Assembly (NCBI RefSeq): GCF_014633365.1
Contig: NC_068352.1
Coordinates: 22,539,310-22,603,309, forward strand
DNA: 64,000 bases
From: Diospyros lotus
Lineage: Eukaryota > Streptophyta > Magnoliopsida > Ericales > Ebenaceae
Direction: 5' to 3'
Positions 10,936-23,160 of this stretch are shown here, piece after piece. The position numbers and the translations under genes were made by a program. Each line of letters begins with the position of its first letter. Position 1 is the first letter of the stretch. The notes under the pieces are model-generated. The model was given only the letters and a program-made list of their open reading frames with translations. It did not search any database and was not told the DNA's origin.

Positions 10936-13109
10936 TTGATTTGGGAAGTGTAAGAACCGCAGTTGCTATATATTAGAGGATTCATTAATTTGAGGCTTCT
11001 TCTTTTTTGTTTTTTTCCTTTCTTTGTGGTATTTATTTAGTTTATTTGTGGCCATTAATGTTAACATTTTGTTTAATTCCTTAATTGGGAAGCCTCAAAT
11101 CCGCAATTAGAAATATTGGTTACTAATTTAAACTCGCTTGCTGTATTATGGTTGTGTATTCATTAAATACCCACTAATTTTAGTCACAATGGCATGATTT
11201 CAAAAAAATTAATCTTTCTTAGAATTCATATTGAAATATATATTCAAAGATTTTTATGTCCTTTCCTTACCTCTTTTATTTGGGTCAAATTTGAATATTT
11301 GTGGTGCCATTCTTACTATTAAAACATCTCAAAGTCTGTGGTATATGGTTTTAACTTTTTTACTAAAAAGGGAAAATATATCTTCGAGTTATTTTAATCA
11401 AGATTTAGGTATATATTATGAAAATTTAACACAATAAGTTATAATGTATGAGACTGATAAAAAATAAATAATTATATGACATAAGAAAAAAATTCTAAGA
11501 TAATGAGACATTTTAAGTTTCTAAACGTATTTCGATTAACTTAACGATCGAAATTGATGATTCAACCTATCCAAACCTTTATGAAGGACGTTGGTCGATA
11601 GAAGCGGTCTAATGAATAGGCCCAATATTCTTATCTCACCTAGGTCAATCAAAGTAGAATCTTAATTAGATTGATCAAACTTGGTTAGAAAATCAAAGTA
11701 GCATTTTGTTTGATCACTTAAGACAACTATAAAGTCTGAAATTTCTTGAGACTATTTTAAGATTTGATAGAAATACTAAGAGAATTTTTAAATATTTATA
11801 TAAAAATAAGTCATAATTTTTGTTATCATCAAAATATATCTATTGTACCCTTGAGTTTCAACGTTATGAATTTAAAAAACAAAGCAATGTCTTATGCCTT
11901 CAAAATTTATAGTGTCAAATAGTTACACAATTGTGTAAGAGGTTTAGACAGGGGCATGGGGTTGGGTTATATCTTCAAATTCAATTTTCTCTCTTCCCTA
12001 GCTAAAAGTGAGATACTCTATGATGAAATTTTCTCTTTAATCATAGATTTTTAAATTAATATTTAATTACTCATTTTTTAAATTAATATTGATAGTAATT
12101 TCTCTTTAATTTTGTTGGTTACATATTTCATGTCAACCAATAAAATTGTTTCAATTTCATGAAATAAAATTAATCTTCTAATTTTTGACCATGCGCATAA
12201 GTAGAGCAGATGCCATGCCACCGTACTTAGTGACCTCTGAATAATAATTCATTTTTTGAACAATTTTACCACTGCACCGTAACTTATTTTGTTTAAAATT
12301 TTGCTTTGAAAAAGTAAAAAGGAAAATACTTATCAAGTACCATCAAATTATGAACATTAATTTGTATTTGTTTTTATTTCTATGTGTGTAACACGATGTA
12401 CCCATCTAGCAAAGTCGGTTCAAGAGATAAGTTGGTGAGCCATGTGTTTAGAGTCCCAATCTTCTTGAACTTAATAAATAATTATTTTAATTTTATTATT
12501 AAAATAAAATTAATAAATTTTTAACTTTTAATTTTTTATTAAGGGATTGGGGGCCCCTAAATTAATGATGACCTAGGGTCTCCCAACCCCTTGAGTGGTC
12601 TTGCCATCTAGTAAAAAAAAATAAAAAGAAGCAAATAGCATTATTATCATTATAAAAAAAATTAAGAAACCTACCATTACAAGATATTGACAACAATGAT
12701 CTTTCATATTAAATATTGCAACAAGTAAATATTGTAGTTCTTGTTTGATTTTATTTAATTTTAAGGAAGTTGTGTTTAATAGTGTGGTACTATGAATTTC
12801 TCTTTATTGGAATTAGTTCCCCATGAAAGATATATTTACAATTGAGGAGACATTATAGGTTGAAAAGAATGAGGAACCCCATATAGTGAGGTTAGAGAAG
12901 GAAGACTACTAGTGGCAAACCTTTATTGTTGAATTGATGTTGTTGGTAGGGAAGGTTAGACAATAAATAAGACACCACCACCAAATGTCCATCTATGCAT
13001 ATGGTAGATCCTATCAAGGGTTTTGTAGAGATGCAATGATAGAGGAGATGGTTCCCGAGGGATTGATGTGCCAAGAGGAGGTGAAAAAAGAAAGGGTTAT
13101 ATCAAAAGG
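10936..13109. other. 3' flank of the phytocyanin gene and AT-rich intergenic DNA
   Basis: About the first 150 bases are the probable 3' UTR. Beyond that the DNA is AT-rich with no gene, terminal repeat or RNA gene seen. Small ORFs at 11231 and 12892 have no recognisable content. Confidence 0.5.
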
Positions 13110-13850
13110 AATGTCATTTTTAATGGCTTGGAGATTAAAGAATTTAATGAAGTGTCAAATCTAAATTAGACTACGAAGACCCTAACCCTATTGTGTTACC
13201 AATGTTAGAGCTGGAGATCTTAACAACCATGAAGAGTCAAAAGCCTTTGGAGTAGAGGAAAGTACCTTTTGCCTAGTCTAGAAATATTTGAGAAATAAAA
13301 AGGTAAAAAATTACAAGATTATTGTGCTAGAACTCACAAGGGAGTTGTTTGTGGATTTAAAAATAGATAAAAGTTATATGAAGAGAGACTACTTTAAGGT
13401 GCCAAGGGTGATGGGGTCTTGCAGTGACTAGGGGTCGAAGCCAAAGTCTAAAGAGAAAAGGGATCGAGGCTAAAAACTTGGTAAATGTCCAATAGGAAAT
13501 TAAGAAGATGGAAAAACAATTACCACTTTTAGACTCTAAAAATCTAAAGATTGGGGATCTTATAATTGAGGAGATCCCTGATTCTGCTTGGAGGAGAGAT
13601 GGGCTATTTTGGATTTGAAAAATGTCATTTTAGATGCCTTAAAAGATTGAATAATTCAAAGAAGTGTCAAATCTAGATTAGACAATGAAAAACCTAAGCC
13701 CTATTGTATCTTTATTTTAAGAGTTGAAGGAGGACAACTATCCTAACAATCATGAAGTTTCGTAAGGTTTTAGAGGAAATGAAACTAGCTTTTGCTTAGT
13801 TTGAAAAACTTTGACAAACAAAGAGGCAAAAAATTGATAGATTATTTGTA
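13110..13850. repeat. Diverged direct duplication of about 230 bp, period about 500 bp
   Basis: The stretch near 13110-13345 (AATGTCATTTTTAATGGC then GAAGTGTCAAATCTA and CCTAACCCTATTGTG) recurs near 13618-13850 as AATGTCATTTTAGATGCC, GAAGTGTCAAATCTA and CCTAAGCCCTATTGT. The copies share an order of motifs but carry many stops and indels. It may be the wreck of a coding repeat, but no protein family was recognised. Confidence 0.6.
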
Positions 13851-14390
13851 AAGAAAATTAGGAGTATGGACTCGGAGGAGGGCGAATTGGGTGTTTCAAA
13901 AACTTTTAAATATGATAAAATATTTGCACAAAAACTGTTTTGAACAATTTATGCCTTTGAAAATTGATGTTGTGAATATAAAATTTAATGTTGAAATTGT
14001 AAGAAGTAAGTGTTGAAAATAAAACTTGCTAAAAAGAGAATAAAAATAAACAATGTAGCACACAAGATACATAGTGATTCAGCACAACCTAATCTACTCC
14101 ACTACTTTAACTCTTTATCTAGGATTTTTCAATAGTTTAATAACTATTTTAGCATTTATAGGTTTAACTATAACTTTAGTTTTTACGGGATCAGTCGAAA
14201 CCTCAACTTACAAGTTAAGTTGAAAACTCTACTTTTATGGCTAAACAGTAACCTTACAAGCTTTTTCGGGCATGAAGCAACAACCTTTACAACATATTAA
14301 GAAAAGAAAATAATTGAGCAATAACTCACAGTGAAAATTAGAAATAACCCTCAATAATATGAATGAAAAGCTTACGAGGGAATATAAGAT
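13851..14390. other. Repeat-like DNA, family not identified
   Basis: The phrase GGAGGAGGGCGAATTGGG and the following A/T-rich text look like a dispersed plant repeat, but no ends or protein were recognised. Confidence 0.3.
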
Positions 14391-14760
14391 TACAAAAAGA
14401 GAGAATCAAAGAATAGGAAATGAAAAGTCCTTTCACTCTCTCTTTTGGTATTGAGTGCTTGAAGACAAGAGAATAACAATTTGATTTTCAGCTCAACTCT
14501 TATTTTTCTTTCTCATTCTTTTGGGGAGAACTCAATCTTAACATCAGTAACCTTTATTTCGTGCATGGCTTGGATACAAAAAGAGAGAATCAAAGAATAG
14601 GAAATGAAAAGTCCTTTCACTCTCTCTTTTGGTATTGAGAGCTTGAAGACAAGAGAATAACAATTTGATTTTCAGCTCAACTCTTATTTTTCTTTCTCAT
14701 TCTTTTGGGGAGAACTCAATCTTAACATCAGTAACCTTTATCTTGTGCATGGCTTGGATA
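14391..14760. repeat. Perfect-looking tandem duplication, unit about 184 bp
   Basis: The unit starts TACAAAAAGAGAGAATCAAA at 14391 and again at 14575. It runs through TCACTCTCTCTTTTGG, a long identical middle, and GTGCATGGCTTGGATA. Only a few bases differ (GAGTGCTTG/GAGAGCTTG and TATTTCGTG/TATCTTGTG), so the duplication is recent or is being homogenised. Confidence 0.92.
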
Positions 14761-14814
14761 TATATAACTTTGGCTTTTCAATGCATTGTTGCAGTTATCC
14801 AAAGGATAAGACTG

Positions 14815-15317
14815 CGTTCTCTTTGCTATTTTTAAATTATTTTTAGTTTTTAATTTTCTAAAATAAAGAAAATGGGTTCTCTTTGTTGTTTTTAAAAATA
14901 CATTTTTGAAAAAAAAAATTGTAAAGAAAACTCAAAACAACAAAAAATTATTTTAAATGTTTTCATCCAAAACAAACTCAAAACACATTTATTTATTAAT
15001 ATTTTATTATTGTAATGAGAAAAAATATTACAAAATTCATTAACTTTAACATGTATATATTTTTTTAATAATATATTAACATTAAATATTTCTAATTTAC
15101 TGAATAATCAAATTTATTAAATAAAATATTATTAAAAAAATATTTTCAAAATTTCAAAGAGAACGCGTTTTCTAATTTTCTGTTTTGAGAAATAATTTTT
15201 TAAAATGACAAAGAAAACACATTTTCAATTTTCTAAAAACAGACTACCAAAACAGAAAATTAGAAATGAAATCAAAACTCAAAACTCAAAACTGAAAATT
15301 GAAAAATAAAGAGAACA
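14815..15317. mobile_element. MITE with GTTCTCTTT terminal inverted repeats, copy 2
   Basis: The left end is CGTTCTCTTTGCTATTTTT and the right end AAAATAAAGAGAACAT. The interior, for example AATAATATATTAACATTAAA and ATTTTCAAAATTTCAAAGAG, matches the copy at 7022-7509. It carries a partial internal duplication of its own end (GGGTTCTCTTTGTTGTTTTT near 14874). No transposase is encoded. Confidence 0.72.
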
Positions 15318-15437
15318 TAGCTTGAACATTTTAAACCTGCAAGTCAACAGAGAATATGTGTTTTCTTGCATCTTTCAACAGTTAAATGTCCTTGAAATTC
15401 AAACATTAATAAATTACATGAAAGGATGTTCAGACAA

Positions 15438-17629
15438 TGTAACAACCCGTAAATCGTCATTTAATTTAATTATATTAAAAATAATAATTTTTGATGTTTT
15501 AAGGAAATAAGAAATTAGGGTAATTAATTATTTACTTTAGAATATTTTCTAAATTGTGTGATTTTTGGTAGTTTTGAGCGTTAGTGTAAATATTATAGGG
15601 GGGTGTGTGTGAATATTGAAAGTGGGGGGGGGGAGGCTGGTGCGTTTCCCTAAAAGGGACTGAAGATCCCTTTAAATTAAATGGGGCGCGATATAAGGTT
15701 AAAGGCGAGCGTGGGTGCGGTGGCTCACGGGTGTGGGCAAGGTCGCGGGATCTATTCCACGCGAGGGGGGGCTGTGTGCACGTGAGGCTGATTTTATTCA
15801 GCCTCTGGGCGTCCGAAACGACGTTGTTTCGGTTGAGGCAGTGGCCTCCCAGCGGCTGGCCCGCGCGCTGCCACGTGGCGCCCTCTCGTCCGCTTCTTTT
15901 TGCCCTATTTAAGCCCGATTTCTGGCGCTTTTGCTGCTATAGAAGCAGCAATTAAAGTGGAAAATTTCAGTGCGCTCCCGAACGAGAAAGTGGGAGATTT
16001 TGGGTGAAAAAATTTAGATTAAATTCAGTTTAATTGAATATTTAAATTGCCAGGTAGGTAGACAAGCTAGTAATAAATATTCTGTACGGTTGAAATTTTG
16101 TTTAGAGTCCAATTTTGTTAATTTTGGCAAATAATTTGGGTGTTGTACTTTGTATAAATTTTACTGCGTTGGGTCTAATCAAGCTTAAGGATATCTTCGT
16201 AAAGGCAAGTACTTTACGCCCTCCTCAACATTTCTTTCGTTGTCAATTTATTTGACCTCCCTTTGTTTGTTTCGGCCATTAATTAATTATGGAATTTTAA
16301 ATGGTTTGTTTTAAAATTTGATTTATTAAACTGATCTCGAGGGCTTTATTCGTTGGTTGCCTACGAGGGTTCGTGCCATCCCCATGCCTGTGAGAATGAT
16401 GTCGTACTCACCCGGGGCTAGGTTCTTAACTGTTCGGGTATTACTATGGATTTTGGTTGCTTATAGGCTAGAGCGGTTGGGTAGTAGGGGCAAGGGTCGG
16501 CTGTTCGGTGACGGAGTGACTATTGTACGGTCTATCTTAGGCCGTCGATTGGTCACTCCTATTCACTGACTCTTGACCGGTGCCAGGCACTGCTGACTAG
16601 CTCTGTCGTTACGTGATTATAGTATGCCTGGTTACATTTTATTCTTCTTGCATGGTTTGGTGTGCACATGGGTACGAGCTGCATGTTGGGGTTTTCATGA
16701 TCTGGTTATGCTTGGTCACGGACATCCTAGCTTGGTTATGATGCATCCAGCACGGGCATATGCATCGCGTGTGGTTTACTATGTGGGCGAAGCATGGCTT
16801 GATGCCTGGATGTATGGGTGCCAGTGTATGACGTTGACGCTCACTACGCCATTGCATTTTTATGTGCATTGCATGGCTACTGGTAGTTATTAGTTCTCGG
16901 ACGGGAGGACCGTTCCGAGGGAGCCTATGGCTCGGGTGTCGGGAGTACCGACATGGACACGGGTGACGGGATTACCGACCCGGGATAGCGCGCGTAGGTT
17001 TGTGGAGATTTATGTTGCCTTTCGGGGCAGCGATAGGTTGGTATGGGACTTGGGTGCCAGGTGTCTTATGTGGGCCCCAAGGACCGGTATGTGCTTTTAT
17101 TATGTTGCACTATCGTATTGTTGCGTCTCATGGCTTGTGTATATGTGTGAGACGGTGTTTGGGGTGACATTCTCCTCTATTTACTGTATAGCCTTCCTTT
17201 TCTTATAACTTACTGAGTCTTGCGACTCACCTTGCTTTCCATCATTCCAGGTAAGGGTAAAGTGAAGGCCAAGGGCGAGGATCGTTCCACCTAGCAGCCA
17301 GCTGTGTCGGTAGGGTGTACATTTAGCTTCCCCCTCGATTGTCTCTGATATTTTGTTAGGACTTCTGTCTCTCATTTTTGTTTGTACCGGGTTATTCCTT
17401 GTATCTTTTTTTGTTGGCATAGATGTCTGTATATATTTTTATATACTCCGTGACCGCTGTTCTAGCGGGGTACTCGTGGGCATACATGTATATCATTTTG
17501 CTTTCGCAGTTGTATTTTATATGTATGCATGCCAGGACATTTTTGTTTTATGTTTAATTCTCTTCCCTTATGTAAGCGCTTTCGTTCGGATAAACCGGGT
17601 GGTTGGGATATCCGGGCGGGGTGCTTGCA
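15438..17629. mobile_element. Solo LTR of a large LTR retrotransposon, 2192 bp
   Basis: It begins TGTAACAACCCG and ends GGGGTGCTTGCA, the TG...CA form of an LTR. It is flanked by the 5-bp duplication GACAA at 15433-15437 and 17630-17634. There is no primer-binding site, polypurine tract or pol sequence, so it is a solo LTR left by recombination between two LTRs of a full element. The long LTR and the TGTAACAACCCG start favour a Ty3/gypsy parent (inference). It is much less AT-rich than its surroundings, and CTATTTAAGCCC near 15905 could be its core promoter. ORFs inside are shadows. Confidence 0.88.
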
Positions 17630-17699
17630 GACAACATTTTGCAACAATTATATTCTTTGAAAACCACAAAGTTTCCATAGTTTAATGTTGTTTGTATCG

Positions 17700-18600
17700 A
17701 CTATATTTTTGAATTTCAACACAATATTAATCAAGTAAAACATATGTTACTTGAGTAAGATGCACAACTAGGCGAGTGATCATAAGAGTTAATCAATTAA
17801 GCTCAAATGTTACGTGACTACTTATAAGATTACTTGATTAAGCTCATTAATTGTATTAGTCTTTACTCAACTAATATATATGTTACTCGACTAAAAGATG
17901 ATGATATTTGATTAAATACTCATCATTTTAGTCGATTAACATTTTAATCATTTGGGAATTTAAATTTGTTATTTGATTAAAGTATGTCATTATTTGAGTA
18001 CAAACTACTTAGTCGATTAATAATTGAATTTTAGAGATCAGATCTTGTTCAGTAAATACTTATTCAACTAAGATACTTAGTTACTGGATTATGTATTATG
18101 TTACTCAATTAAGTTCATCATTTTAGTCGATTACTGTACAAGTACATAAACTTGACATTTTGCTCATGAATTGTTACACGGGTAAGGTTTCTAGTTATTC
18201 AACTAAAAAATGAATTACTTGATTATCACTTCTTTTTAATTAGTCGATTAACTACACATGTACAAAGACTTGTCACTTTAACTCTATTTCTTACTCGATT
18301 AATAAGTATGATTAATCAACTAATATATTTTCAGTTGATTAACATATTTGATTGCTCGATTAAGGTTTTTTAATACAATACTTGAGTAAACCAGGCTTAC
18401 ACTCGATTAGTTCTTTGATCCTTTAAGTGTTACTCAATTGGAAACATTCAAATACTCGAGTAATGTTTTGAATTTCCCAAACATATATGCTCAATTAATT
18501 TAGGACTTTACTAAAGTCATTTGTGTGTTACTCGATTAATGAATAGCCTTACTTGGTTAAGTCTTTAGAGACTTTGTTTTACTTGATTAAGATGTTTTCA
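17700..18600. repeat. Dense degenerate repeat of a 10-base motif, consensus near ACTCGATTAA
   Basis: Variants such as AGTCGATTAAC, ACTCGATTAAT, GCTCGATTAAG, ACTCAATTAAG, ACTTGATTAAG and ACTCGACTAAA occur roughly every 25-40 bases across about 900 bases, mostly in one orientation. Translation is closed in all frames. Clusters of short degenerate motifs like this occur beside the ends of CACTA and Mutator-type transposons, but no such end was identified. Confidence 0.6.
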
Positions 18601-20366
18601 TTAAAGTTTTGTGTTTAATTAGTTTTCATTATCAGAACATTTTCAAAATTGAACTCAACAATCTCCCATCTTTTGACAAGGGTCACTTAGGTAAGAGACA
18701 AAAAGGGCAAAAGTCCTCAAGAGATGAGAGTGAGGGTCATTTAGCGAAAAGGTTAAAAAAGGAAAAGCCAAAGCTTGAAGTGGTTTTGGGGACCCATGAT
18801 GCAAAGTAATGGTACTTATAGGTCGTGTTTTCATTGCTTGAGATACATGCAAAGAATCTCAAATTAGGGCCTTGGTTCAAGGTTGAAGTCTATGTTGATT
18901 GATTAGTGGATGGTCTCCACTTACTGTTGCATTAAAAGATCACCATTGTCATTGATTCTTATTGGTTGTCACCGTAACTGAACCACCATTCTTTCATTCT
19001 TCTTCTCATTCATTATCTCTCTCAAGCTAAACCATTGTGATAGTCTAGAACTCTATCACCTTAATGGACGATGATGGGGTTTTGTTGAAAGAAACTCATT
19101 ATGGTCATTGTTGCCAGTGATAAACCATTGGCGTGTGAAGGAGATGAGAAAAAAAAAAAAGGATAGGCAGGGAGAAGAAAAGGGAGAAAAAGAAGAAAAA
19201 GAAAGATGATAAAGGAACGGTTTAAAGCAAGGATGCAATAGACGTCAATTTTCATGTTCTGATAAAAGAGAAGTGAAGTTTGTGCTATGTTTGATGAAAA
19301 CAAATGGGTAATCAGTGCCATTTTGCCAAACCATAAGTGTGTTGTAACACCACTCTCTAGATATGTTAGGACCTAGGGAGTTACGGATTTTTTCAATAAG
19401 TACACCTTACTCCAAGGTTTCTAAAATTCATTTTTTAACTCTTTTAACATAACATTTTCGATAAAATTAAACTTAAGACAAAAATAATCAAAAATAATGC
19501 ACGAAAGGGAGTTTGGGTAGTAACCCAATGAAGAAATACACAATCACAAATACGTATTCATTTAAAATAAAACTTCAAAAATAAGTCCATAGAATGCAAG
19601 ACTCAAAATTACATCATTAGAATCTAAATGATAAGTTAGATACAAAATAATATAAAATTATAAAAATACCTAAATTATGTAGTGAGTACTCAACCTAGTC
19701 AAAGAGGTTCAACATGCAATGCATTAACCATATGTTAGGATACAATTATGGTGGTTTTCTCATTAATTGTTGTTTTGGGGATAACGCAATAACCCTTTAG
19801 ACTAACTTCGTATTCCTATGATGGTAAAACAATGACATACATGTAATTAAGCCAAATAATCATGTGCTCAATGCAAATAACATACACTTTGATATATCAC
19901 AATCAACAATAAATACAATAATCAATGCATATGAAATAAATTGGGTTTTTGGAGAGAATTACTCACTTTAGTTTGCAAAATGATTACTTAAACTCAGTTT
20001 CTCAATTTACTTCGCAGTCTCGATTGACTTGCCTAGAATGTTTCTCAAACCTTGGACCCACTTGACACGTGTCTTTTGCTTCAAAACAATTTTTTGAATT
20101 TTTTATATTTTTTCTAGACTTCTTCTTTGTTTTTTTTTATTTTTCTTCTACTCTTTCCTTTTCTTTTTGTTTCCTTCTTGGTGCACAGGAATGACATGTT
20201 CGGCTCACGTGCATTGGCCATGTGTTTACTTTGCATGCAGGGATGGATGCAGAGAGGGGGCTGGGGTTGAGCTGTGACTGAATTTTTATATATTTATATA
20301 AATATATATATTACTGTTTACTATATATATTTTACTGTTTAGTTGGGGTTGGCACGGGTTGAAGCC
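18601..20366. other. Intergenic DNA, no gene recognised
   Basis: Mixed-composition DNA up to about 19330 includes a purine-rich stretch at 19140-19215. AT-rich sequence follows to 20366. Small ORFs here have no family features. Confidence 0.5.
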
Positions 20367-20374
20367 CGTGTCAG

Positions 20375-22489
20375 TAGAGTTGGCAATAGTTTGGTTTGGT
20401 TTCGATTTTTGTTAAAACCATAATCAAATCAAACTTAAAATACTAAAACCAAAATCAAACCATTAACCTATTAGTTTTAAAAATTAAAAATCATAACCAA
20501 ACCATTCGATTTCGGTTCAGTTTCGGTTTAATCATGATTTTTTTAGTTTGATCTATACCAATAAAAAAAGACAAACTCTTGCAAATAGAATTCATAAAAA
20601 AATTTTATAACTCCACAATAAACAAAGACAAACTCTAATAAAATTATCTTATTTTTGCATAAAGTTACAAATTAACTTCAAACTTCTTGGATAGAAAATC
20701 ACATCTCCAAACCTACAATTATTAAGATCAATAAATTAATATTTACATAATTAAATTATAATTTAAGCTAAAAAAAATTAACTACAAAAGTTAATATCTT
20801 TATCAACAATATTAATATCTTCTTCGTAAATTGATGCATATCCATTTGAAATGAATGAGCCAACTCCATCTAACAAAAATATAAATATAAAAAGTAAATT
20901 AATATAAAAAATTTAAAGTCTTAATAATAAAAAATAACTAGTAAATGAAATAAATTCACTTTTTTCCACTTTATTTGACAACCAACTTCCTTATCAGAAG
21001 CATTTACCTCTTGAGAACTCTCCATCGGTATTGATTGATGAGTTTATTCATTGGATGAAGATCCGCTCACAAAACATTGTTTTGTGCTGCCACTTTGTGA
21101 GTATGCCATATTCTGTAAAAAACTTACTTAAATTTAGCTATCAATCGAGAGAATCAAAGAACTAAAAGAAGATAAACCATACCAAGTACGAAAACCTAAA
21201 ACAAAGGCAGCGAGCAAAGTGCCCAAGAATTCTACCTAAATATGGCCTAGAACATCAATTCCATGTGCACAACTTAATGCTTGCATGTGCCTAAGAATTT
21301 GCAGGTGTCCTAGACATATATTCCATTAGGCAACTTCTTGCTAATGTGGCCTTCCAAAAATGCTTATAAAAATATATTTAGCCAAAGAAAAATTCTTATT
21401 GCAAAGGGATTGTTTATTTTTTGGTTCTCATCAAATGCACATGCACGAAGCACATTCTTTTAGTAATATGAGAAAGTATGGGCAAATGGCAGTTGGCGAT
21501 TTAATGAATCATTCCAGATTCCTAGCATAATCTCATACAAAGCTCTACTATAGTAAATAATTTGAGTCTCATTACTAGAAGAGTATGGGTATTCCCTGCA
21601 AATTTAGGGATTGTTCAATTTGGGGATTAAACTCAAAGTTTTTCATTTGGAACAAAAAGAATTGCATAATAATGAAATGAAATTCTATGATTATGACTCT
21701 CCTAGTAGTTTTTAGCTGTCAATCGAGAGAATCACAGAACTAAAAAAGATAAACCATACCAAGTGAGGGTGGGCGAGGCTGACTGACCGAGCAAGAAAGA
21801 AACAGAAAGCAAGGGCGAGCGCTAGTGGACGAGTAAGAGAGATGAGGCAGAGAGCGAGAGGCAGTGAGGGTGAGAGAGATCGAGGCGAGCGAGAGCAAGA
21901 TGGGCCAAGCCCTAGTGAGAGGAGGAGAGATCCAGTGAGGGCGAGCGAGAGAAAGAGAGATACAGAGAGCGAGGGCCACTAGCGAGCACGCGCAGATGAG
22001 CAAGAGAAATAAGGCATCGAGGGTGAGAGAGATAGAGGGCGAGTGAGAGCAAGAGGGGCCGAGCCCTAGCGAGAGCAAGAGAGATCCAGCGAGGGCGAGC
22101 GAGAGTAAGAGAGATGTACAGAGCGAGGGCAAAGGTGCGCAAACGAGCGAGAGGCAATAAGGGTGAGAGAGAACGAAAGCAAGGTCGAGAGAGGAAGGAG
22201 AATAGAAGAGGAGAAGGGTTTGCAAGCAAGACAATTGGGCTGGGGTGGGGTGTATATAATATATATATTATATATACATATTATATATATTATATTATAT
22301 ATATAATTATATACTATATATATTTTTTGTTCGGTTACCCACCATTCGGTTCGATTTCGGTTTGGGTTTTTGTATGGTTTTAGTGAAAATTATAACCAAA
22401 CCATTACCCAGTCAAACGATTTTTAACTGCATTAACCGATTCAGTTTCAGTTTCATTCCTCACAGTTTCGATTGCAATTGTCATCCCTA
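20375..22489. mobile_element. Non-autonomous or decayed hAT-type element, 2115 bp
   Basis: The left end is TAGAGTTGGCAATAG and the right end, read inward, TAGGGATGACAATTG; 10 of the first 13 bases match. It is flanked by CGTGTCAG (20367-20374) and CGTGTCAA (22490-22497), an 8-bp duplication with one mismatch, as expected for hAT. Subterminal GGTTTGGTTTCGATTT on the left mirrors TTCGGTTCGATTTCGG on the right. The minus strand near 20990-21110 may hold a start of a hAT-like protein, but no intact transposase exists. A direct repeat of about 50 bases (ATCGAGAGAATCA...CATACCAAGT) occurs at 21144 and 21720. Confidence 0.75.
21765..22205. repeat. Purine-rich GAGCGAGAG minisatellite inside the hAT element
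   Basis: Irregular repeats of GAGCGAGAGCAAGA, GTGAGGGCGAGCGAGAG and GATCCAGCGAGGGC run for about 440 bases with G and A almost exclusively on the plus strand. Long ORFs antisense to it, rich in Ser and Leu, are by-products of the repeat. Confidence 0.8.
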
Positions 22490-22927
22490 CGTGTCAACCC
22501 CCTTACATCCACCCCTGTTCGCATGCACATGTACTTCATGCACTTGAAACCTCATACATCTCTATTATTTTCTCTAGTTGCTTATTTGTTGCCAATGACT
22601 ATTTAGCTTGTTATTCTTCAAATTTTTCCTCTTATTTTCTTTTATCTTATTTTCTTTTTTCACTAACTTTTGTTGTGATAATTTGTTTTACTTGAATTAG
22701 TTTGAACTTCGATGACTACAAAGTCCCTTAAAACAAATATATTTCTGATCTCTCTTTTTGAACTTTTTTCAAAACCCCTATACTTGCAAACCTCAAATTG
22801 ATGATCTAAAATGAATCGATTGTGTGTTTAGATCTCATTGAGTTGTAGTTTATTGACGCTTGATTTCGACTGACCAATCACCTTAACTTATTAAATCTTC
22901 AACCATTTTTGCTAGTTAAGAAGTCCT

Positions 22928-23155
22928 TGTAATATCTCGAGAGCCCAGAAAAGTTAGTATTTATCAAGGATAGTATAAGGAAAGAAACAATACCAGCTAG
23001 ATACCTTTTGGGTTAAATGTCGGCAAAGAACTTCCAAGTTAAGCGTGCTTGACCTGGTGGTAATCCAAGGATGGGTGACCCCCCTGGGAAGTTCATGTAG
23101 ATCCATCAGGGTAAGTTGTTCCGGTCCTTATTATCGCTCAATACAAGATATTACA
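22928..23155 (+). mobile_element. Cassandra TRIM solo LTR carrying 5S-RNA-like sequence
   Basis: It starts TGTAATATCTCGAGAG and ends ACAAGATATTACA, 228 bp, flanked by GTCCT at 22923-22927 and 23156-23160. It contains AAGTTAAGCGTGCTTG (23036-23051, A box and intermediate element) and GGATGGGTGACC (23069-23080, C box) of 5S RNA. These are features of Cassandra, a terminal-repeat retrotransposon in miniature. It closely matches the LTRs in the copy at 34713-35814 in opposite orientation. It is not a functional 5S gene: the 5' and 3' thirds of 5S RNA are missing. Confidence 0.93.
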
Positions 23156-23160
23156 GTCCT

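Noticed and set aside
10656..10985. Minus-strand ORF rich in Gly, Ala and Asp
   Set aside because: It is the antisense of the Pro/Ser-rich tail of the phytocyanin gene.
15715..17685. Several ORFs of 65-110 residues on both strands
   Set aside because: They lie inside the solo LTR, have no family motif and are due to its higher GC content.
21740..22234. 164-residue minus-strand ORF rich in Ser and Leu
   Set aside because: It is produced by the GAGCGAGAG repeat read on the other strand.
22928..23155. A 5S rRNA gene
   Set aside because: Only the internal promoter part matches 5S RNA. LTR ends and a TSD show that it is Cassandra.
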